A stretch of 64,000 nucleotides of DNA from Mucidula mucida (Eukaryota > Basidiomycota > Agaricomycetes > Agaricales > Physalacriaceae): contig JADNYV010000156.1 of the NCBI GenBank assembly GCA_015501055.1, positions 1-64,000 on the forward strand. Direction: 5' to 3'. Of the stretch, positions 21,961 through 33,819 are shown one piece after another (position 1 is the stretch's first letter; each line of letters opens with the position of its first letter). Position numbers and translations under genes: made by a program. The notes under the pieces are model-generated. The model ran no database searches and was not told where the DNA came from. It was given only the letters and a program-made list of their open reading frames with translations.

Positions 21961-24900
21961 ATGGACGTCGACGAGCCAATGACTGGTACTGAACCGACGA
22001 CGAGGCCAGGGTCGGCAAAGAATGACGCAGCCGCGGATTCGTCCACGAAAATTACGGCTGATTTGCCGGAGGCCCAGGAGGATAATGGGATTACTCCAGG
22101 ACCACCTGTACACGAGGCCGGTTCTTCTCAAAGACCACCATCCCCCAGCCGTATACCCACTGCCTCAGAGGGGCAGCAGGAATCTGTTGCGCTCTTGCAG
22201 CTCGAGGACTCGCCAATGGACACTGCGGCGCCACATCCGCTGGTCGCGCAGGAGCGGTCGTTGAATGTCAATGATGCTCTTGGCTACCTGGACTCCGTCA
22301 AGGTGCAGTTCCACGAGCAACCGTTGGTGTATAATCAGTTTCTTGAAATTATGAAGGAGTTCAAGAGTCAACGGTAATGATTCAATAACCGTCCCCGCGC
22401 CTTGCTGAAAATTGTCCAAGCATTGACACTCCAGGCGTCATTGAACGCGTATCTCATCTCTTCTATGGCCACCAACAGCTCATATCGGGATTTAACACTT
22501 TCCTGCCTGCTGGGTACAGCATACAATATCGCTCCCCCGACACCATCACGTTCACATCGCCAGCAGGTATGACCACGATTCATCCTCAGCGCTTGGTGCC
22601 GCCGCCACCACCACCACCTGTGCCGCCGCCCCGCGCGCGCTCACGCGCTCGATCACCTGGCGGCGATGATTCTGTGACCATCACGTCCGCTTTTGAGTAC
22701 ATTCAGAGAATCAAAAAGCGCTGCGATCCGGAAACGTATAAGGAGTTTCTTGACATACTCTCCCGATATCACAAGAAGTCAGCTCACGTGGATGATAAAG
22801 AAGTTCTGGAGCATATCGGTCGACTCTTCAAGGACGAGCCGGACTTTTACAGGGATTTCCATCATTTCTTGCCGGAAATTTCGGAGGGCTCAGAGAAACC
22901 ACGGATGGATGCTGTTGTTCCTCAGAAGCGCAAACGCCGCGACAGGGAGAAGGAGCGAGAAAAGGACCGCGACAGGGAAACGAAATCCTCCTCCACACAC
23001 CATAAGGTACTTAGTTTCGTTCTTTATTGTTTCTTTGGCTACGCGCTATCGGTGCATGGGTCTTGAACCGATACAACTTTCTTTGAGCTTTGCGATTCTT
23101 CGTTTCGGTTAGATCACTTCTGACATGCATACTTACTAGGTGAAGAAGTCAAAAACATCGGCACACGATGCACCATCGTCAAAACATGAACGTCGCCATG
23201 CACCTCCCCCTCCTCGTTCTGATGACTCGCAGTTTTTCGAACGCGTCAAGCGGGCCCTCGGCAGCAACGACTCATACACTGAATTCCTCAAATTCGTCAA
23301 TCTCTTCACCCAAGGCATGATCGATACTGGGCGCCTCCTCAAGGAGACACGAAATTTTCTTTTGGTCGATTTGGAGCTCTTGAAACAGTTCAAGGAGATC
23401 CTGGGGTGGGATGAGCGAAGGGAGAGGGAGTATGTTCAGTGGGAGAGGGATCAGCCGTACGGGTTCACAAGACCTATTATCGCTGGCTTCCAGGACCGCC
23501 CGACGCGGACAGATATGGGCATCCAGTACGGAAGCTATCGAAAGCTGTCGCCTGCTGTGGGTAGCTTCAATATGTCGCGTCTGTGTGTAACTAACGCGCA
23601 TGTACCTCACAGGAAAGCAACGTCAATTGTGCAGGGCGTGACGATATGTGCAAGTCCGTGCTTAACGACGAGTGGGTGTCTCATCCAACTTGGTCGAGCG
23701 AAGATCCGCCAATAGTATCAAACCGCAAGAACATGTTCGAGGAGGCCCTCCACCGCTCCGAAGAAGAGCGTCACGAGTACGACTTCCACATCGAGGCTAT
23801 CACGCGTACCATTGCTATCCTCGAGCCCATAAATAACAAGATTGCCCAACTCAATTCGGAGGAACGCGCCTCGTTCAAAGTCAAGCCCAACCTCAATGGG
23901 TCGGCAAAGGCGATCAACCACCGGGTCATCAAGAAGATCTGGGGACGCGAGGGCGGGAACGAGGTCATCCAAGCGATGCAGGATACCCCCAGTCAAGCGA
24001 TTCCGGTCGTTCTTCAGAGGCTCAAGGTGAAGGAGGAGGAATGGAAGCGCGCGCAACGGGAGTGGAACAAGGTCTGGCGAGAGGTCGAGGCGCGGAATTA
24101 CGTCAAGTCTCTTGACCAACAGAGTATCACGTTCAAGGCGACCGACAAGAAGGCGCTCACCATCAAGGCCTTTGTCAGCCAGATCGAGGCCGCGCAGGAG
24201 GAGCAGATGGCTAAACGCTCGAGTCTGATTGACCCGCTGTTTGCGCGCACGCGGCCTCGCCATCAGCTGGAGTACACCGTGGAGGATATGGGCGTGATAC
24301 AGGACGTGCTAAAGTTGACGTTCTCGTTCCTGGATCGGACGCAGGGGCAGATTGTAAAAGAGGAAAGGCGCAGGATTGAGACGTTTTTGCGAGTGTTTGT
24401 GCCGCTGTTCTTTATGCAGGATCCGGCGGTGTTCAACAGTGCGTTTGCGCTTCCTGGGGATGGAGGCGCGGCCGGTAGCGATGTCGAGATGAGCGACGGG
24501 AGTGATGCAGAAAGTGCGAGCGGGAGTGTGAGTGGTAAGGGCAAAGGGAAGAAAGGGTTACTTGGGGCGGGTGGCGATTTGAGGAAGAAGCTTCTCAAGA
24601 GCGAGCAGGCCAAATCGACGAACAGGCAGACGAGGCCCCAGGATGCAGAGCCGTCATCTTCCAGGCTGGAATCACCTACTCCCGGAGAAGGCGACGGAGC
24701 CAACAATAAACCTAAGAAGGGTTTCTTTTTCACCAATACGACCTTCTACGTTCTACTACGTTTGTTGGAGGTGAGCTTTTCATGATTCAGGCTCAGCGCG
24801 CGACTGACTTTGGGCAGGTGTTATACTCTCGCCTGTCCTTGTTTCGCGACTTGGTGATCGAGCAACCTGCATCGAATCCGACCGCTGTGTCTCTGGGGCT

Positions 24901-25881
24901 ATCGGCCGAGACAACGGCGTTCATCGAAAGTAATCTCACAGATGCCCATGCGAATCATTACTATGAGCTAATGCTGGACTCATGCGAACGGTTGTTCGAC
25001 AATGAGCTGGAGCAGTCAGCGTTCGAGGACCAGATGCGCCACATGTTTGGAGTCAAGGTTCGCGTCTTTCTCTGCGGTAGTGTTCGGATACTAAACTCCG
25101 ATTTCCAGCATGCGTACAAGATTTTTACCATCGACAAAGTCATTGGTTCTCTCATCAAGCAGGTACAAAGTGCGCTTGCGGACCAGAAGAGCAACGACCT
25201 GTTGAACAGGCTGAAGACGGACCGTGGTGTGCCAGTCCTCACCATACAGGACCAGATCAACAGCCGACATAATGCTGAAAAGATCCTGGGACCTGACGAG
25301 AATCTCTTTCGGATCGACTGGGTACGTCCTTGCGAAGGCTTCTGAATTGGGGCTCACCTGTGATTGTTAGCTACCCGAGTCGAAGACTATGACAATCCAG
25401 CTCATAGGGAAAGACGATACGAGCTTTGATGACTCTGAAGTTCTTACCGGACGGTGGCAGGAATATATCAAGGCTTATGTTTCCGTAAGTACCGGTATTG
25501 TAGAAGGACCACTCATAACTGTCGACTTTAGACGTCTCCGACTTCGAGTTCATTAGGCAGAGTGCGTTCGCCGTTCTTGAAAAGGTATGCCGCTTTCACC
25601 TTCCGCAGCGCCAAGCTCATCGTGTTTTCAGGAATATGCCTGTCCATCCTAAAGAACCCACGGCGCGCACATCGGACGGTTTGGAGATCAAGGTGTGCGT
25701 GCGGACATACCGGCTATTCTTCGTGCAAGATACGGAGGACTACTTATGGAAGATCCGCGACAAGGAGGAGACAGAGCGGTCGGACAGGAACCTTCGGAAG
25801 CGGAATCTGTTGAGGAAGAAATGGTTGAAGGACTTGGAACGATCGCCTCCTGTTAATAACGATAGCTCTATACCTTCGTGA
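21961..25881 (+). CDS. SIN3: SIN3 transcriptional corepressor scaffold
   Basis: A multi-exon gene for the scaffold of the Rpd3/HDAC1 histone deacetylase complex in the nucleus. In order: an acidic, Pro-rich N terminus; PAH1 ([16 protein letters not shown], continued after an intron by [10 protein letters not shown] and FLPAGY); a PPPPPVPPP linker; PAH2 ([35 protein letters not shown]); a charged [14 protein letters not shown] linker; PAH3 ([22 protein letters not shown]). The HDAC-interacting region follows (SYRKLSPA joined to [20 protein letters not shown], then [20 protein letters not shown]). The Sin3 C-terminal domain starts at about 24300 ([16 protein letters not shown]) and ends near 25881. 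Introns at about 22374-22427, 23012-23140, 23552-23613, 24771-24820, 25059-25109 and further ones near the 3' end are GT..AG. No frame break was found. Confidence 0.9.
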
Positions 25882-26310
25882 TCTCTCTGTTTATCTTGCT
25901 TTGCGGTGTTGTATCTATACTTACAGGATATTTATTTCGGTGTTGTATAATTTGCGGACCGGTTAGTTGAAATAGATATCCGGGGAACGGCAGGCAGATG
26001 TGGGTGAGCACACATTTATCGCAACATGGCGCCTTACTCCGAAATCTCGCGTTTCTTAAGCACCCGGCTCCAGGTGCAACTTCCTCTTCTCCTCCATCTG
26101 CTTTCTGAAGCTTTCGAGCAGATGAACTCGAGATTATTTCCGCCCCGATAATGGCTAAGCCGTGCCTCATGACCTCAGCTTTCAGGCAACGCTATCTCGT
26201 CTGATTGGCAATGCTAGGAAATTCAAATTATTTAGCTTGTCCTCCGCCGCCTCCGCCAGTCTGCGTGCGTTGCATAAATGTACGGCTATCGTGCACAGTA
26301 TCGCCCCAAC
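25882..26310. other. Intergenic
   Basis: SIN3 3' flank and presumed promoter of the MurQ/GCKR-like gene. An upstream in-frame ATG at 26278 could lengthen that protein by 11 residues. No other feature is seen. Confidence 0.45.
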
Positions 26311-27383
26311 ATGGCTCTCTCGCTGGCTTCGTTGACTACAGAAATTCGGAATCCTGCCACGGTGGATATCGACTCGGCCGACACGATGGATCTGTGCAAA
26401 ATAATAAACGAGCAGGATGCTATGGTCGCTCGCGCGGTGGCGGGCGTGCTCCCCACTATAGCTGAGGCCGTTGATGCCATAACGGAGCGCATCCATCTCG
26501 GGGGGCGGTTGTTGTATATGGGTGCTGGAACGAGCGGCCGGTATGTGATCCTACATCCCAAACGCCTGTCATAGTCTGATTTGCCTAGTCTCGGAGTATT
26601 AGACGCCGCAGAGCTCCCGCCGACATTCAACGCAGACCCGATGCAGTTATCGCGCTCATAGCCGGCGGCGACGCGGCGCTGCGCTCGGCACGCGAGGGTG
26701 TTGAGGACTCGCGCGAGGCGGGAATCGCGGACCTGGAGTCGCTCATGCCCTCGACGGAGGACGTGCTATCGGGATCGCCTCGTCCGGACGCACGCCATAC
26801 GTGCTGGGCGCGCTGCAGCGGGGAAAGCCTGGGCTTACTCACTATCGGCCTTGTGTGCGTTCGGCCGAGCGCAATCCGTTTGGAGCGCAACTGCGCGCTG
26901 GTGATTGACCCGGTGCCGGGCCCCGAGGTGATAACGGGGAGCACGCGTCTCAAGGCGGGGACGGCGACGAAGATGGTGTTAAATATGATTTCGACGGGGG
27001 TGCATATAAAGTTGGGAAAGACGTATGGGAATTTGGTGAGTGGGTTGAGCATGCGTGAACGTTGATGATTTAAGTGTTTGGAACAGATGGTGGATGTAAA
27101 AGCCTCGAACGGCAAGTTGGTAGATCGCGCTCGGCGGATTATCCGTACCGTTGCTGCAGAGGTTGGGTTACCGCCGAGTTACTCGTCGATATTTGCGGAC
27201 GATGAGCAGCTCGATGCTGTGGTTCGTCGATGCGACGGGAGTGTCAAGCTCGCTCTTGTAGTCGTTGTTTCTGGATGGGGCCTCGATCTGTGTAGAGATG
27301 CCCTCGAAAGGCGTGGTGGAAATCTGCGCGCTGTTCTCGAGGATGTTAGATACGAGACCGTTGTACGTGTTTTCAAAAGTTGA
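26311..27383 (+). CDS. MurQ/GCKR-like sugar-phosphate etherase, with frame breaks
   Basis: Homologous to bacterial N-acetylmuramic acid 6-phosphate etherase and animal glucokinase regulatory protein, which are SIS-domain sugar-phosphate binding proteins. Hallmarks: LTTEIRNPATVDID at the N terminus, GGRLLYMGAGTSGR (sugar-phosphate loop, with an intron just after it), LDAAELPPTF, GPEVITGSTRLKAGTATKM, YGNL joined across a second intron to MVDVKASNGKL. Length of about 300 residues fits MurQ. Three single-base frame changes are needed: near 26640 (one base short after GCAGACCCG), near 26770 (one short before GGGATCGCC) and near 26826 (one extra in GGGGAAA). The segment GIASSGRTPYVLGAL lies out of frame between the last two. 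Either the assembly is wrong here or the gene is newly broken. Start chosen by the family N terminus. Confidence 0.75.
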
Positions 27384-27517
27384 CGTTCCTACTTATCAAA
27401 GGATGTTTTGCTCCTTGTTTTGTAAACTTTTCATTTCTTTTCATCCTGCTTTTTGTTTTATAGAAAGTCACAGTAGATTATCCGATGAATATACCTATAC
27501 CATATTCTGCACATAGT

Positions 27518-28749
27518 TCAGAGTTTTTTTACAAGAAGCAAAGCGACTGGCCAATCGATCATAACCTTGTCCTGTGCTTGATATTCTTTGCCATCCACTT
27601 CGCCTGCACTCTTCATCAAAGCTTTCCAGAATCTCTCCGAAATATCGCCATCCGTACGCTTCAGATCTTCGGGGTAGCGCTCGTGAAAGGTATGCAGCGA
27701 ACTCGCGGTACGGAGATATCCAAGCAATCCACCCCACGTTGTGGCATTGCGAAGAATTACCGGGAACACATTTGCTCTCGGAAAGCCGGAGTGGTAAGCA
27801 CCTACAATTTTGTTATTAAAGAAACTGGAGGAACTGCGGCGCAATAGACGTACCAGTGAAGTAGATTCTATCCATTTCTCCAAATCCTAATTCCGTCGGA
27901 GGTGCAGGGACATCGACCAGATGATTGTCAAGAATTGTGCGTCCTGGCCGCTGCCAATGAGGGCCCAGTGACGTTGCTGGATCTTCGCCCTGCATGAACT
28001 CAGAGATCAGTGGAGTGAGCGAAGGATATTTAGTCAAGCGGAATTCGCTGTACACCTGAGATGGAGGTCAGGCTGAGACCGCGCGCAAGGAAGTGGAGCA
28101 CCTACCCAGAAAGCACCTGTCCCTCCGGGGCGTATCACCCGTGAAAGTTCCGGCCATAGCTTGGACCAGTCAAACCAATGGCATGCTTGAGCTGGTGGCT
28201 AGGGTAAGACGCGTACGTTTAGAAAAGGGGAGGAGGGGACTAACCTGCGATGACCATGTCTGTTGATTGGTCTTTAAGCAATCGAGCTTCTCCGCCGAAG
28301 ATTGGACAAAGGTGAACTGAGCCAATGCATCTACGCTCCAATATCAGCTTGACGCGTGAATTTGTGGTAGTGACTTCTTGCCTTTCCGAGGGTGTTCACG
28401 ATGTGCGACTTGGCGCTGGAGATCATCTTCTCGCCTGGCTCGATGCCAATGACCTTTTTGAACCTCGTGAGTTCTGTCGTAGCTTGACCTGTTAAATTGA
28501 TGAGTAATCTGAGATTCATCTTGAACGTTGACAACTGACCAGTCCACACCCCAAATCAACGGCTTGGTCCCACCTTGGGCTTGAAATTACGCGTCCTTTG
28601 GCCGTTCTCTCAGGACTCAAAACCTTGACGTTTGGTGGAATCCCAGTGCTGTGATACGCGAAGATATAATCAAACAGGGCCCTTGGGTAAGTCGGCCGTG
28701 AAGCAGCGTAGATAGTCGCATCGAACGTCTGTTTCGCGAAGGTGGACAT
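27518..28749 (-). CDS. Class I SAM-dependent methyltransferase
   Basis: Resembles the fungal family that includes trans-aconitate methyltransferases: MSTFAKQTFDATIYAASRPT start, the SAM motif DLGCG split by an intron from GQATTELTRFKKVIGIEPGE, then FVQSSAEKLD, the CHWFDW-PEL region, RPGGTGAFW, and the family segments VYSEFRLTKYPSLTPLI and RPGRTILDNHLVDVP. At least four introns break the gene. Two joins are off by one base: GGACTG before the first intron (28548-28553), where the family reads GT after GCG, and TTAAAGACC at about 28276. Both look like a missing base in a short run. Substrate unknown; probably a small carboxylic metabolite, by family only. Likely cytosolic. Confidence 0.72.
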
Positions 28750-29661
28750 CGTTGAATTGGAGGTGGTACTCGTTTGGGTTGAGCTGACTGTCAAAGGGGT
28801 ACCATGACAGAGCCATGGAAGCAAAGCTTAAGTATGTTATAGCACGTGGAAAGGACGGAGCTTCGCCCGATTCGGGGAGGCATTGTCGATCATGTGTCTC
28901 TCTCATCCGCACTGCGCGCAGGGTAATCGTTGACGCGTCCATTGAAAGTGCAACTAAACAAGAAGTCCTGAACTTCCTTGCCGTATTTATGGACACGCTC
29001 GTCATGACCTATGAACTGCAAGCACCCAGTTAATCGCACAAGTGCAAATCTGAAAGTCGCTTCTGCGGTATCCTAAACCTGATTCAACATCACAGCTATC
29101 GCTACTCTCAGAATGCAGCTCAACCTGATGTCGCTTGGTCCTTTCGCACTCAAGACCCATGACAGACCATCAAGGGCGCTTCTAAAACTTATTTAGAGCG
29201 CCGCTTCTCCAACATATCAGAAGGTTCGCGTTCCAGACAAAGCGGATGTACTTACAGTGACAAGCACCTTCTACTCAAGCGATATAATCATCCTCAGGTT
29301 GTTGAAGGTAAGGTGCACGGCGCAGAGTAAGACATGAAAAATATCCGACATGGTCAGGATCAATATTTTTTGACGAGGAGATCAGTACATAGCACTTACT
29401 ATGTCGCGCGTGTTATCAGAGACGCAATATTTTCAGAATGTCATTCATTTTACAGAGATTGTTCAAAAATGCGAAATACAGAGTACCGGGAAGCGGGCTC
29501 GGAATGACAGAGTACAGAAACATTTTTTGAGACCAAACAGCCAATGTTCAATGGGTCCTAGGTACCTGGAACACTGCCATAAGTCTTACTGACGAAGGCC
29601 GAAATGAGAGAACACTTTACCCACCCTGATAGTCTTGCTCAAGCCTCTTTCACCTTATCCT
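28750..29661. other. Intergenic
   Basis: About 900 bases between the methyltransferase promoter and the 3' end of the Ifi-6-16 gene. Short frames on both strands show no motif. Nothing supported. Confidence 0.45.
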
Positions 29662-30378
29662 TCATCCATTCTCGGCGTTTCGCGTCATCGCGCTTGACAT
29701 TTCCATTACTGGCTTAGAGGTCAACGCCGCAAAAGCGGCAGTCGCACCAACCATCAGGCCGCCTGTGAGAGGAATAGCCAGTGCATAGAGCATTCCCGCG
29801 GACTGGAGAGAGGCAAACAGGCTTCCTGCAGCGACACTTCCAATCGAAGCCTGCCACGCCGCCGCCATAGAGCCTAAAGGAATTGCTCATCAAAATAAAG
29901 CCACGCATACGACGAGGTACAACGCACCGGCTACTGGGCCCATGGCGCCAAAGCCAGCCAAAGCAAGAGGGTTGGCGATAAGCACAGTGCCTATAATCAA
30001 TCCAGCAACCTGCCACGGGTGCGCAACGATGTATGCCCCAAAGGCTTTGAAGACTCGCTGATAAGCTTGCCCTCGCAGCATCGCCTGTATGAGCGCGAGG
30101 AGGCGCTGATTGAAGTCCGTCGATGTCAAGGCCCGTAGCATATTATGCATATTTTCAGTGACGACTGTGGACGCTGCAACACGTGAGGAGAGGAGAGCGG
30201 TTTTCAGTCCCTCGGGGATTGGCGCGCTGACTGCATCGCTCGAGGACGAAGACGAGTTCGCGGAGTCTTTGCCGCTAGCATCGCTCTGGGAGCTGCCTGG
30301 TCCAGCGTTGTTGTCTGTCATGATGGCGGAGGAGCGGAAGGTGCGTTTATTCAACATTGCTTCGAAGAAGTCAATCAT
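29662..30378 (-). CDS. Ifi-6-16 (ISG12) family small membrane protein
   Basis: Two exons joined at about 29924/29876 (donor GTGCGT after GTAGCCG, acceptor TTTAG). The join yields the family signature GFGAMGPVAG-SMAAAWQASIG followed by SVAAGSLFASLQSAG. Around it are hydrophobic stretches (VAGLIIGTVLIANPLALAG and ALAIPLTGGLMVGATAAFAAL) expected to be membrane helices. A Ser-rich linker lies near the N terminus. In animals the family sits in mitochondrial or nuclear membranes and links to apoptosis. In fungi the role is unknown. The start could be at 30378 or at the internal ATG at 30321. Confidence 0.78.
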
Positions 30379-30761
30379 TAGCTAAGCGTCAGGTCATATG
30401 GGCATGCGCTTAAACGCCGCTATGTGACTAGCTGAGTAGGCTATAAAGAACGTGGTCATGCCACCGTCACGGATATGAAGGAAAGAAGGCAAGTGAGCGA
30501 TGGTTCACATACTGTACATGGAGACTTGGGCCAACAGAAGACGGAATCGATTTACTTACTGAAACTTGTAATCACGGCATGCTAACGGTACCATCAAACC
30601 GCGGCGGTAATACGACTGATACGCGAGGGGGGCAGATAGTCGTTATTGGACAAGAACAGACACGAATTGTAAGCAACTGCACTGTGAGGCGATCCAGTTA
30701 CCTAAGTTGGGCTCTACGGCGTCGTTAGAACCAGTCTCACGACCAAAAAAGAAACATACAG

Positions 30762-31328
30762 TCAAGAATTCTGTAAACTCTTCGCAGAGATCGGGATCGT
30801 TCTGAAGAGTCGAGTAACCTGCGCCAGGCCCTCAGCCTTATTGGTCTCAACCCCTTCGGTATTTCCGTTGTGACGCCCAAGTACATCTAGGAACTCCTTG
30901 TACGTGGCCGTGTCATAGCGTGTCTTCACTTTTTGCATGAGCTGGATAGCTCTAGATACCGCGCGCGGGTCGGAAGAGGGACCTGACGGCGTCTCGGGGG
31001 CATCAAGTCTTCGAAGAGGGTAAGCTAAGAAAGAGATATATGGAGTACTATTGTACCGATGCGCCTTATAGTCCCCCATAGTCTCCGATAACTGACGGTA
31101 TACGACTGGCTGATCACGAAACTCCAGCATTACAGCGTCGAGGTAGTCGAGCATCTGGAAAGTGGACGACAATTTCTCTTCGTCTGGCGAGAGCACATCA
31201 TCGTGCACCTCCTTCCTCATTAGCTCTGGCGTGAACATCTTCAGTGCGTCAACAAAATCAACCAGAAAGGCGGATGATGAGCGATGGTGGGCGTAAAAAG
31301 GAAGAGCAGTCCGTGCACAAATGAACAT
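30762..31328 (-). CDS. PAH-only relative of SIN3
   Basis: About 190 residues with two SIN3-like paired amphipathic helix segments: QMLDYLDAVMLEFRDQPVVY (like PAH1) and LMQKVKTRYDTATYKEFLDV (like PAH2, where SIN3 reads [17 protein letters not shown]). HDAC-interacting and C-terminal SIN3 regions are missing. An intron-like GTACAATAG...TTTCTTAG follows KAHR, at the same place as the SIN3 PAH1 intron, but reading through keeps the frame. Near 30801-30809 one missing base would restore a DPDLCEEFTEFL end matching PAH2 of SIN3. It lies 5 kb downstream of SIN3 on the opposite strand. It could be a competitor for SIN3 partners or a decaying duplicate. Confidence 0.62.
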   Translation of the reverse strand: MFICARTALPFYAHHRSSSAFLVDFVDALKMFTPELMRKEVHDDVLSPDEEKLSSTFQMLDYLDAVMLEFRDQPVVYRQLSETMGDYKAHRYNSTPYISFLAYPLRRLDAPETPSGPSSDPRAVSRAIQLMQKVKTRYDTATYKEFLDVLGRHNGNTEGVETNKAEGLAQVTRLFRTIPISAKSLQNS

Positions 31329-32458
31329 GTACTCTTCCGTAATTCGGCGATGCCTGACATACTTCTACTCTTGCGCGAGGCTCTGTCAGGCTCTAGAGTA
31401 GCAGATACTTATCAGGCCCGGCCGCGGAGTGATGCAGCACTATGGCTTGGGTATCTTTCCCATTCCACCAGGGTGGCGCTGAACAATTACCACGATTGTT
31501 GAAGCGAAGACAGACTCTCGAACTGCGTGGGCAAAGGTAAGTATCCCTCTCTCCAGAGCGATGTACGTACCCAGGGAAAAAGCCAGTCTCGAAAGCTCCG
31601 AAAACACCTTGCACACGGCAAGCTTCCGCCGAGATATCATGGGTAGTACCATGCTTGCGCATCATTTATGTACTCACCCTCAGTCTTGAAGATAATGAAG
31701 AGAAGAAGCCGACCTTCAGAAAGCATTCTGAATGACTCCAAAGTTAATTTCATCTCCCTGCTTGTGTTAAAGATGCCAGTCAAGAATTGGAACATACATG
31801 AAGGAGACTGCATACGCAGATCGACTTTCGGTGACCGCACTAGGTCATGGGACAAGCTTCTGCTCCTCGGCGATGGCGTGAAGTTACGGCTCCCATATCA
31901 GCCTACATATGAAATAGCTCAAGCCCCGTAGCGCTCACTGCTCTGTGATAACAAGATTCAGCGCCCGGGCAAGCCCATCCTGCTACTTGGAACGCTTGAC
32001 GGATAGCTATACTTACCGGAGCATAGTGTACGGGACATGTAGAGACGAAACGGCAACAGGAATCCGTAGTGAGCGTAGCATACGAGGCGTATTTGGCTTT
32101 GTTATGATTACTTAGCTGTTCCTCTGATCTGCACCAAGCACCAATACTTTAAAGCATTCACATCGTCTTTAATATCCTAGTTCCTTCGACGACTATGGCT
32201 CGCGCTACTCTATGTCTCTCTTGCACGAGAAACCTAGGTTGAAGACGCGTCGAAACACCAAAGAGAGTGACTGGTGCCGCGAATCATCGTCCCAGAATCT
32301 GACTGTTATGGCAAAAGAACGTGACGGTGGCCTTTGACCCGTCACGAGCTTGATTTCTTTGTGTGCATTCACAAACCTCTTTATAACAACCCTTCCTTTG
32401 TTCTAACCCTCTATATCTCCCGCGCCACTTCAGACATCGTCTCCCGTCTACCATCATC
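31329..32458. other. Interval with possible MFS transporter relic
   Basis: On the minus strand about 31660-31560 there is a fragment LAVCK-VFGAFETGFFPG followed by an intron-like GTACGT...CACGCAG. It resembles the CRVLLGVLEAGFFP motif of the transporter at 38053-40061. The frame around it is broken, so it may be a relic. Elsewhere I see no gene. Confidence 0.35.
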
Positions 32459-33150
32459 ATGCCTCGCATCCCCTTGTCGCAAATACTATCCACCACCACC
32501 ACCCCCAAACATTCAAATCCCAAAACCGCCGTCATCAGCATCGCATTCGAATTCCTCCTCACCGCCAAAGACCAACTGCCTCCCCATTCATTCGACACTC
32601 TCATAGCAGAATTCATGCTCTACGAGGAAACTCTCATCCCGTGAGCCCCAACTTCACTATCATACTGACAAAGTTTTGAGAATGGCGGTATAGAGGCACA
32701 GCAAAAGTGTATCATGACTTTGGGGTGGTTCTCTGCTACATATACGAGGAAATCCTCAACGGCTATCCAGAACTGCAGAATACAGTTCGGCAGCGCTGTT
32801 ACGCCCCCTTGGAAGGAATGCGCTAGACGCGCTGTGCAAGGCAGTCCACCTCGTGCAGCTTGTCAGTCGTGTTCGGATGATAGCGGGCGAGGCGAAGTAT
32901 CAAGCGGTCTTGAACTCGATACGGGGTTGTTGGTCTGGGAAGATGTACGTACTACTTGCGGTTTGGCTACCATGTAATTGACTTTCACATAGCGATATGG
33001 CCGCTCATATCAAGCAGCTACGTGAACTGTTCATGAAAGACTATCCAGATATCCTTGCAGAGTTCGAGGAAGAGTGGAGGCCGCAGCGTCCGACCGATTG
33101 CTACACATCTACTCTGGACGCGTTCGTCTATATCTTCGCTCTCAAGTAGT
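32459..33150 (+). CDS. Hypothetical protein, one apparent frame break
   Basis: Exon 1 (MPRIPLSQILSTTTTPKHSN... to ETLIP) joins by an intron GTGAGC...GTATAG (about 32640-32692) to GTAKVYHDFGVVLCYIYEEI. After GCCCCCTTGG at about 32805 the frame shifts by one base and continues as ALDALCKAVHLVQLVSRVRM. An intron at about 32945-32992 leads to DMAAHIKQLRELFMKDYPDI and a stop at 33148-33150. I do not recognise the family. The protein looks helical and soluble. The shift sits at a run of five C, so an assembly error is possible. Confidence 0.45.
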
Positions 33151-33819
33151 AGTCGTTTTATTGACGCGACGCCTATTAGTGCTGGTAAACCGGCCCGACT
33201 ATGATGCGCTTGGCATGGCCTTGCACCGCTGGTTGAAGAACCACCTGTGCAAGAAGGAGGAGGAAATCAAGTCGGATTCTAGGAGCCGTTGTGGCGTAGC
33301 GTCCAGTAATACGAGAAGTATAAGCCGTGGAGGCCTGATATGGTCCGTGTTCCTGCTGTTAGTCATTTCATGATGACTAACAATTGCCTAGGCAAATCAC
33401 CAAGGTCAAGCAAGCCTTGGGGAATTGGAGAAGTCGAGCGTAAAGATAGTTGAGGGGAAAAGCAAGAAGAGGAAATAGCCGAAATCAATTTTGGAATTTG
33501 CGCCACACAAGAACCTAATAGATAATTCATCAACCATCATCTTGATCAGAAGGATCACAACTCGAGAATCGACAAACCGTAAATAAATTGGCAAGCAAAT
33601 TACAACATGGCAGCCCAGAAATGTTTAAAATAGCAACTCGACGCAGAAATTGAACAATTCCATCAATCCAAAAAAAAGCGTTAAAAATGTGTATGTACGT
33701 AGGCTGTTTGCGTTAAGGATACAAGGGTGTTAGATCATAGCAATAAGTAGATAGTAATGAGAAAGCAAGAAACGTCCTTCACCGACACCCATCCCAACAA
33801 CCAAAACCTAAATATAGCG
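33151..33819. other. Intergenic with possible extra exon
   Basis: A short frame at about 33195-33290 (DYDALGMALHRWLKNHL, then KKEEE) precedes a GT dinucleotide and could be a further exon of the preceding hypothetical gene, but I cannot join it in frame. The rest is AT-rich and probably 3' flank of the membrane-protein gene. Confidence 0.35.

Noticed and set aside
23718..24736. Long minus-strand frames opposite SIN3
   Set aside because: The plus frame matches the SIN3 HDAC-interacting region; the minus frames are compositional shadows.
31560..31660. A functional second MFS transporter
   Set aside because: Only one short motif matches, and surrounding frames are broken; described as a possible relic.
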